From Diphasiastrum complanatum (lineage: Eukaryota > Streptophyta > Lycopodiopsida > Lycopodiales > Lycopodiaceae): 64,000 bases of DNA. Below the pieces are notes generated by a model, which saw nothing but the letters and a program-made list of their open reading frames with translations, was not told where the DNA came from and searched no databases. Below are positions 58,795 through 64,000 of the stretch, one piece after another. The stretch covers positions 45,805,446 to 45,869,445 of the forward strand of contig CM055095.1 in the NCBI GenBank assembly GCA_029204225.1, given 5' to 3'. The translations under genes and the position numbers were made by a program. Within the stretch, counting starts at the first letter, position 1. Each line of letters begins with the position of its first letter.

Positions 58795-59520
58795 ATTTCA
58801 CACATTTTTGATAAAATGCAACCAATCCAAGAAAGACTCTTAATGCTGGCAACTTTCTTCGGATCCAGTTTGACCCCTTCAACTGACACTGTAAAACCCA
58901 AATATGCTGAAACAATTCACATTTCTACTATTCACAAATAAAATGTTATCCCTTAGAGTTGACAAAACAGTCCTAAGGTGAGTTACATGCAAAACATCAT
59001 CACAACTGTAAACAAGTATGTCATCACCAAAGTTAACCACGAGCTTGCCCATAAACAGTCTAAGCACATCATAAATGTTGCTAGGCACTAGTAAATAAAA
59101 GCGGCATTACTAGAAACCCATAGTCACCAAAACAAGTTCTAAAACCAGTCTTATGAACATCCTCTTCACGAACTCTCACGTAATGGTATCCACTCTTCAA
59201 ATCAATCTTACTAGATATAGTAGCACCATGAAAGGCATCCAGCAAATCATTAATGCATGGCATAGAGAGCAGTCTTGTTGAGGCCTCAATAATCCACAAA
59301 CATTCACCCAGATCTATCCCTCTTCTGAATAATCATAGAGGCAAAGAAGAAAAAGCTAGGCCTTATCTGCCCCGATAATTCTCGATCACGCTTCTCACCT
59401 CTCCTAACAAGGGTTCCACAACTACCACTTACCTTCTCAGGTGCCTGTGGAAATCTACCATCTTCAATTGATCAAGAATTTGTTGCACCGTCACTTCCAT
59501 AACATCCACTTAGGCGGCCA
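58795..59520 (-). pseudogene. gypsy reverse transcriptase remnant
   Basis: Minus-strand blocks in RT order: [56 protein letters not shown], the active-site region NFGDDILVYS (FLDD or YVDD expected) and GFTVSVEGVKLDPKKV. Stops and frameshifts separate them. It is older than the other gypsy pieces. No LTR is seen. Confidence 0.8.
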
Positions 59521-60023
59521 CCTCTTCAATCCTAGGCACTTCAATGCTAGTGCCTTCTTAAGGATTTAATGCAAAAGATTCAGCCTTCTGAATATAAAGC
59601 TTAGCAACAATCCAATCTCAAACCACTCGCTATCTGACAGCAGGTATTAGCAAGGTTCTTGCATCAAAATTTCAGTCATTGAATCAGCACTACAGATCGC
59701 CATTGCTCAGTCCACTAGTGAGCTACAGCAACACGTTTTTTCAGTCAGCCAAAATGTGAATTGTAGGGAAAAACCCGATATTTGTGGCCTGAATTTTCTC
59801 AGTTCTGAGCAGTAATAAACAACAGTCAATGTGGTCCAAAATTCACTTGTCCTCAATCATTTTTCTAGGCCCATTAACGGGCCATCAAACACAACTGCAA
59901 GGGAGGGATTTCTGAGCAGAATCTGCAGCCCAAACACAGTTGTCTAATGAGTACGACCAGCAGAAAATATGCCGCTGCAGGCCACAACTGAAATTGATGG
60001 TAGTAATCTGAAATTTTCACCGC
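59521..60023. other. no recognised gene
   Basis: AT-rich sequence between the gypsy remnant and the LINE ORF1 relic. Confidence 0.4.
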
Positions 60024-60440
60024 CTAACTCCCAACCTCTTCAGCGAGTTTTTTTAAGCAATAGATAGAGTATACTACAGCGATGGACAGCCAACATCTAA
60101 ACTTCCGGTAAATATGTCTGTAAACAAGGAGTAAAAGCATCTGACACCATGTCTTAGCCTCTTCGTTGTGGTGATCTATCTTTCCTTCCAACTCTTGAAA
60201 CTTGGTTGGAAACATTGCCTTCTCAAGTCTCAATTTCTTCATTTCTTTCTTGAGATTATCCACCTCATCAGATAAAAGCTTCCTTTCCACTCGCAATGTT
60301 ATTATCTCATCTTTGAGGTTGGCAATCATCACCCTCATGGCTGCAAATTCTTCTAGAACTTGATCAAGTTTTGAGTGAGCCGGCACATAGGTGTCAAAGG
60401 CAACATAGGGCGAGTAGTTATTTTTTCGACAGATGTCATC
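60024..60440 (-). pseudogene. LINE ORF1 relic (coiled-coil part)
   Basis: KLDQVLEEFAAMRVMIANL, DEIITLRVERKLLSDEVDNL and HHNEEAKTWCQML parallel the ORF1 coiled coil of families A and B (ADYTTSK..., LKLEIIHLRTEN, ESTKTWASI). The preceding NNYSPYVAFDTYVP aligns with the AIDYTPSK/ADYTTSK block. It is followed by unrelated sequence. It lies in the same orientation as, and downstream of, the SCY2 exons, so probably inside a SCY2 intron. No CT tract adjoins it, unlike the younger LINEs. Confidence 0.65.
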
Positions 60441-60755
60441 CTTGTAGTAGTAGTGCTGAGAATCACTTGGTGGAAATAGTGGAAATTCTGGAATAAGAGT
60501 CCAGAAATGGTGAACAAAATTACTAGAAAAATCTTCAAAGGACAGCCCTTGGCAGCCTGTGGAGGAAGTCTGGCTGGCTGCCGGAGAAGCAAACCTACAA
60601 GAGAGGTTCGCTGGCTGGCTCGCTAGAAAGGGAACAGCATGGACTAAGAGGATACTAAGAGAATAATAAAAAGATGCATAAAGTTGGAATCATCATAGAG
60701 TTTACAAAATTGATAACAAAAGTCATGTTAAGTTCTAGATTTGGCAAAAGCTTAC

Positions 60756-61589
60756 CAATTCTTCCTGATACAAACCCTAGATAGTCACTAGGGAGCGCAC
60801 GGCGATCAAATCCTGGAAGAGGAATGAAGTAGCCAATGCGACTCACAATGAGTAGAGTGACAGTCACAAATGCACGCCTGCGGATCTCACTTTTGAAGAA
60901 CCTTTCAAATGCTGTGTTGAAATTTGACCGTAATTTTAACCACCAAAGAAATCGGTTTCCCTTAAACTTCCTTCTAACAGGCAGATTTGCTTGGAATTGA
61001 GCTGTTGATGAAGATGTGAGAACTTTGTCAGGAGATCGGAGTGGCTCATCGGGTCTTATAGATGGGTCTGAATCATATTGCTTGGAGAAAGTGTCATCCA
61101 CTGAATCTTCATTTGAAATCAATGGTGATGAAGAACTTGAATTGCTGCAATTCACCGTGTGGGTAATTCTTTCCACATCAAACAGCAAAACCTTCTCGTT
61201 ACAAGGACACGATAATGCTCCTTTTGGGCACTGCTGTATAAACTTTCTCCCCTTTTCAGCTATTGCTTTTAAATTTTTGTTGCCTAGCAACACCAAATTA
61301 CAAAGTTTCAGCACATTTGTAAATAATTTAGATGGAATTAAGCTGAAAAAAAAACAAGAAAAGCATATCTAGCAGATTTTTCAAAGAAATTGTCACCTGA
61401 AAAAGACCTGCAACACACTGCAGGTGACCTTATGTGCTGTTTTTTTAGTCTGGGTGTCCATTGCAAGCCAGCTTTACAGAAATCCACATGTGAAATGAAC
61501 TCTTTGTCATGACTACTGTCTTTCTTGATCAAGCGCCGCCCCCCCAACAGAAAAACAGGACCCCCCTTTGCAACATTTACTGCCATCAT
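60756..61589 (-). CDS. SCY2: SCY2-like plastid SecY translocase, first two exons (partial)
   Basis: Exon 1 starts at ATG 61589 (or 61586), MMAVNVAKGGPVFLLGGRRL, a Ser/Arg/Lys-rich, transit-peptide-like N-terminus. A pyrimidine-rich stretch and CAG acceptor end intron 1 at about 61344. Candidate donors AG|GT near 61405 or 61420 both keep frame with LIPSKLF in exon 2. Exon 2 (about 61343-60756) has a Ser/Asp-rich linker, then FFKSEIRRRAFVTVTLL, IPLPGFDRR and DYLGFVSG, the N-terminal region of SecY including the first membrane segment. It ends at donor GTAAGC (60755-60750). SCY2 is the second plastid SecY channel, placed in the inner envelope, inserting proteins with a SecA partner. Later exons are not recognised in the window; the adjoining sequence is intronic with a LINE relic. 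Intron 1 positions are inferred. Confidence 0.82.
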
Positions 61590-62935
61590 CCTTTTGGAAT
61601 TTGGCAGAGCACAAGCCCCTTGATTGGGTCATTAGCCCTGTGGTCGGATCATCGGATCACAAAATTATAATTCCAGGACTATACACCTTCGATTCATTTA
61701 TCCACAAAAAAAAGCACCTGCAAATCATCAGAAATACGTTCATCAACAGCTAGAACTGTAAACCCTAAACATTATAATCACGTGCAAAAGCCCTGTAATT
61801 GGATCATTGGCTCACAGAATTGCAATTCCAGAAAAACCCACAAATAACCTACCTTCAAATCATCAATCGACAGCCTAGTCTCTCCATCTACACCCAATAA
61901 TCGATTGAAATCCCCTTCATCAACAGCTAGAAATGTAAATGATAAACCCTAGAATCAAGTGCAAAAGCCCACAAAAGAATAGCTTGGATGCCACGATATG
62001 CATGCGCGTCTGCTTGGCCTGCAAATTGAAGCATGTAGGTAGATTCTCATCCCGAGCCACAATCCCCAAGGATCGTAAAATCTAGTTGTTTCGCCTTTCT
62101 GCTGTATGGATCCAGTTAGGGTATAAGTACCATGATATCCTTAGGGCTTAGGGTTTTGTTACTCTTCAAGCCTTAACATCAAAGGCTTGAATGGTACCTC
62201 AAAAGGCCTTGCCATTATTGTGATGTTCTCAATCTTGGGAATGTTTGAAACTGAAAAATACAGTTGAGTAAAAGATTGGATAGAAAATGGTTAATCCTTT
62301 TGAATGGACGATTCTAAAAATATTGCAGAGTGGTTGGCATGAGTTTTCTTTACTTTGAAGTTTGAATAGTTGTAATTTCGCGAACTGATTGACGATATCT
62401 TTATTTTAGTAACCATTATTTCGCGAAATTAATGTTGGCACTGAAGACTTAAAAACACGAGCATCAACCTTTATAATCATGTATCCACAATTTTACAATG
62501 AATATTCATAAATCTAGTCACTATATAGGTGGTGCATGTTTCCAACAGCATTCATAATTCTATGATGGTAGTTAATATTTTTAGATTTGAGCATTCATAA
62601 TCTCACTATCTCATTATAAGCATTCAAAAAATTATGCATGAACAATATTGCAATCAATACTCACAAACGTAGTCACAAATTTTACTATTCAAAATTTACA
62701 TTATTATAACCCACTACTAAACTTATGTCTATGATCTAACAGTTGTAGATGACAAAGTCACATATGTTTGCTTCTGGTTGTTCCATGATATTGGACCTTT
62801 GTTAAACAAGAAATAGACCTTGTTGTGTCAACATCCCCAATTCGTAAAGCCTTCAAGACTGTTGGGCACTTGGTTACTTCCGTAACAAGTGCATAAATCT
62901 TTTGTGGCTTGTATATATTTCAGAACCTCTAGAAG
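61590..62935. other. upstream region of the SCY2-like gene, no other gene seen
   Basis: AT-rich. Several AAACCCTA (telo-box-like) motifs lie within 550 bases upstream of the ATG (about 61752, 61945, 62147), a motif common in promoters of housekeeping plant genes. A repeated AGCCC(C/T)(T/G)(G/T)(T/A)(A/T)TTG-GATCATTGG block occurs at about 61613 and 61789. No coding signature from 62200 to 62935. Confidence 0.45.
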
Positions 62936-62939
62936 ATAC

Positions 62940-63307
62940 CATCTCTCTTTCATCAACAGAATCCGAGTATAAAGCTATGACAACAACAACAAAGGAAGTT
63001 ATTTGGCTTAAAAGGCTTTTGGAGGAGCTTCATGTGATTAAGGATGGAAGACATTCCATGCATATATTGTGACAATCAAATAGCTCAACAACTTGCAAAC
63101 AATCCAATCTTCCATGCTCGAACAAAGCACATTGAGATTTCACATCATTTCGTGAGGGAGAAAGTGCAAGCAAAGGAGATCAAGCTTATTCATGTTTCAT
63201 CATCAGATTGCATTGCCGATATACTCACCAAGGCATTGCCTAAAGATCCATTTGTAAAATTAAGATTGGCTCTTGGAGTTATAGATACATCTATGCTAGA
63301 TTTTTGA
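62940..63307 (+). pseudogene. copia RNase H C-terminal fragment
   Basis: ISLSSTESEYKAMTTTTKE and WLKRLLEELHV lead, after a one-base frameshift near 63050, to CDNQIAQQLANNPIFHARTK, HIEISHHFVREK and ADILTKALPKDPF, with a stop at 63305-63307. The order and spacing match the end of copia polyproteins. Upstream pol is absent. Confidence 0.9.
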
Positions 63308-63311
63308 GGAG

Positions 63312-64000
63312 TGTGAAAAATGCAAAAATTATGCTTGGTCAAGGCCAAAATCATGTATATAGGATGACTACACATGTGTGGAGCCTGTTCCCACGTGTGA
63401 AATTAGTGTACTTGTCATGTACCATAATCATATAGGTTGTACATATGATTTAATTCAAGTTCTAGTGGCTAAAAAGGCCAAAAACTAGTTTTTTAGACAT
63501 ATGACACATGGCATCAATCTATTGATTGCATGAGCCACATCCTTAGGTTAGGTGTCACATCCCATGTGTAGAGGACAGCTCACACGTGAGGAATAAGCTG
63601 AAGTAGGCAAGTTTTGACTTCTAGCAATCCCTCTTGTGGATCAGATTAGGATCCATTCTTGGTCCTATTTTGCAGATTTCCACATTCTTGAATCCTCTTC
63701 TTTTTGCCTTTCAATGAGAAATTTACTTTTTCATCTTCATCATGCAAGGACAAGAAACTCATTCTACTCTTGACATGTTCAATCCTACACTTCCTCGACC
63801 ACAAGCACACTATGTAGCTTGTCAATGGAAGGTAAGCTATCTTGAATGGTAAAATTTTGGACCAAATTGGAGAACTCATCTCCTAGGTCAACGAGGATCA
63901 CTTGTACAAGTTCTTTATCAAGAATCTTATCTCCTATTGAAACAAATTCTCCTATTGAAACAAATTATTTATTAAGAGATTTGATTCTAAACACATATTC
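63312..64000 (+). repeat. probable copia 3' LTR (continues past window)
   Basis: Starts TGTGAAAAATGC right after a short purine run (GAGGAG) and the RNase H stop, the normal LTR position. No second LTR is in the window, so the end cannot be set. Further small ORFs here are not genes. Confidence 0.5.

Noticed and set aside
60655-61589. Plastid secY transferred to the nucleus as raw organelle DNA
   Set aside because: A transit-peptide-like leader and GT/AG introns show a native nuclear SCY2-type gene.

Overview
The window reads as nuclear DNA of a land plant. It holds the 5' exons of a plastid-type SecY gene (SCY2-like) with plausible plant introns. The rest is almost wholly transposable elements of plant type: Ty1/copia, Ty3/gypsy chromoviruses, DUF659-type hAT elements and, above all, a LINE group. 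Short TTTAGGG-like motifs occur. I cannot place the clade. The LINE ORF1 type (coiled coil plus an L1-like RNA-binding domain, no DUF4283 or CCHC knuckle seen) would be unusual for a seed plant. I see no RNA genes, CRISPR arrays or operons.

Layout. 1-1795: decayed gypsy pol. 2150-15091: plus-strand array of LINE copies, each separated from the next by a (CT)n tract. 15092-16760: LINE-free spacer with one unoccupied CT tract. 16761-34935: minus-strand LINE array, again with (GA)n between copies. It is interrupted by a 329-bp solo LTR, a 5.3-kb copia element (28889-34237) and an internally deleted chromovirus (34936-37048). 37197-38667: long imperfect inverted repeat. 39066-39320: short tandem repeat. 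39976-45067: second near-identical copy of the youngest LINE between two CT tracts. 45068-50215: two hAT elements in inverted orientation, one carrying a solo LTR. 50225-59520: sparse region with copia, chromovirus and hAT remnants. 60024-61589: SCY2 5' exons on the minus strand with a LINE ORF1 relic in the following intron. 62940-64000: copia RNase H end and probable 3' LTR.

The LINE group is the main interest. Four sub-families (called A, B, C and D here) share five traits. (1) Every copy lies in a (CT)n tract in the same orientation relative to the repeat, as expected for a retrotransposon targeting CT microsatellites. (2) ORF1 and ORF2 are in one frame, separated by a single TAG with a conserved G-rich 3' context. 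No ATG precedes the first endonuclease catalytic residue of ORF2, so UAG readthrough is the simplest expression model. (3) The 3' end carries a small hairpin with compensatory base changes, then a TTAATAAAG-like box, then (CT)n. (4) The ORF2 C-terminus ends in one or two PCNA-box-like motifs (QxxIxxFF). (5) ORF1 looks like an animal L1 ORF1p. Copy B1 (10121-15011) has both ORFs open and may be, or recently have been, an active master. Copy B2 (40058-44861) is its near-identical but broken sister.
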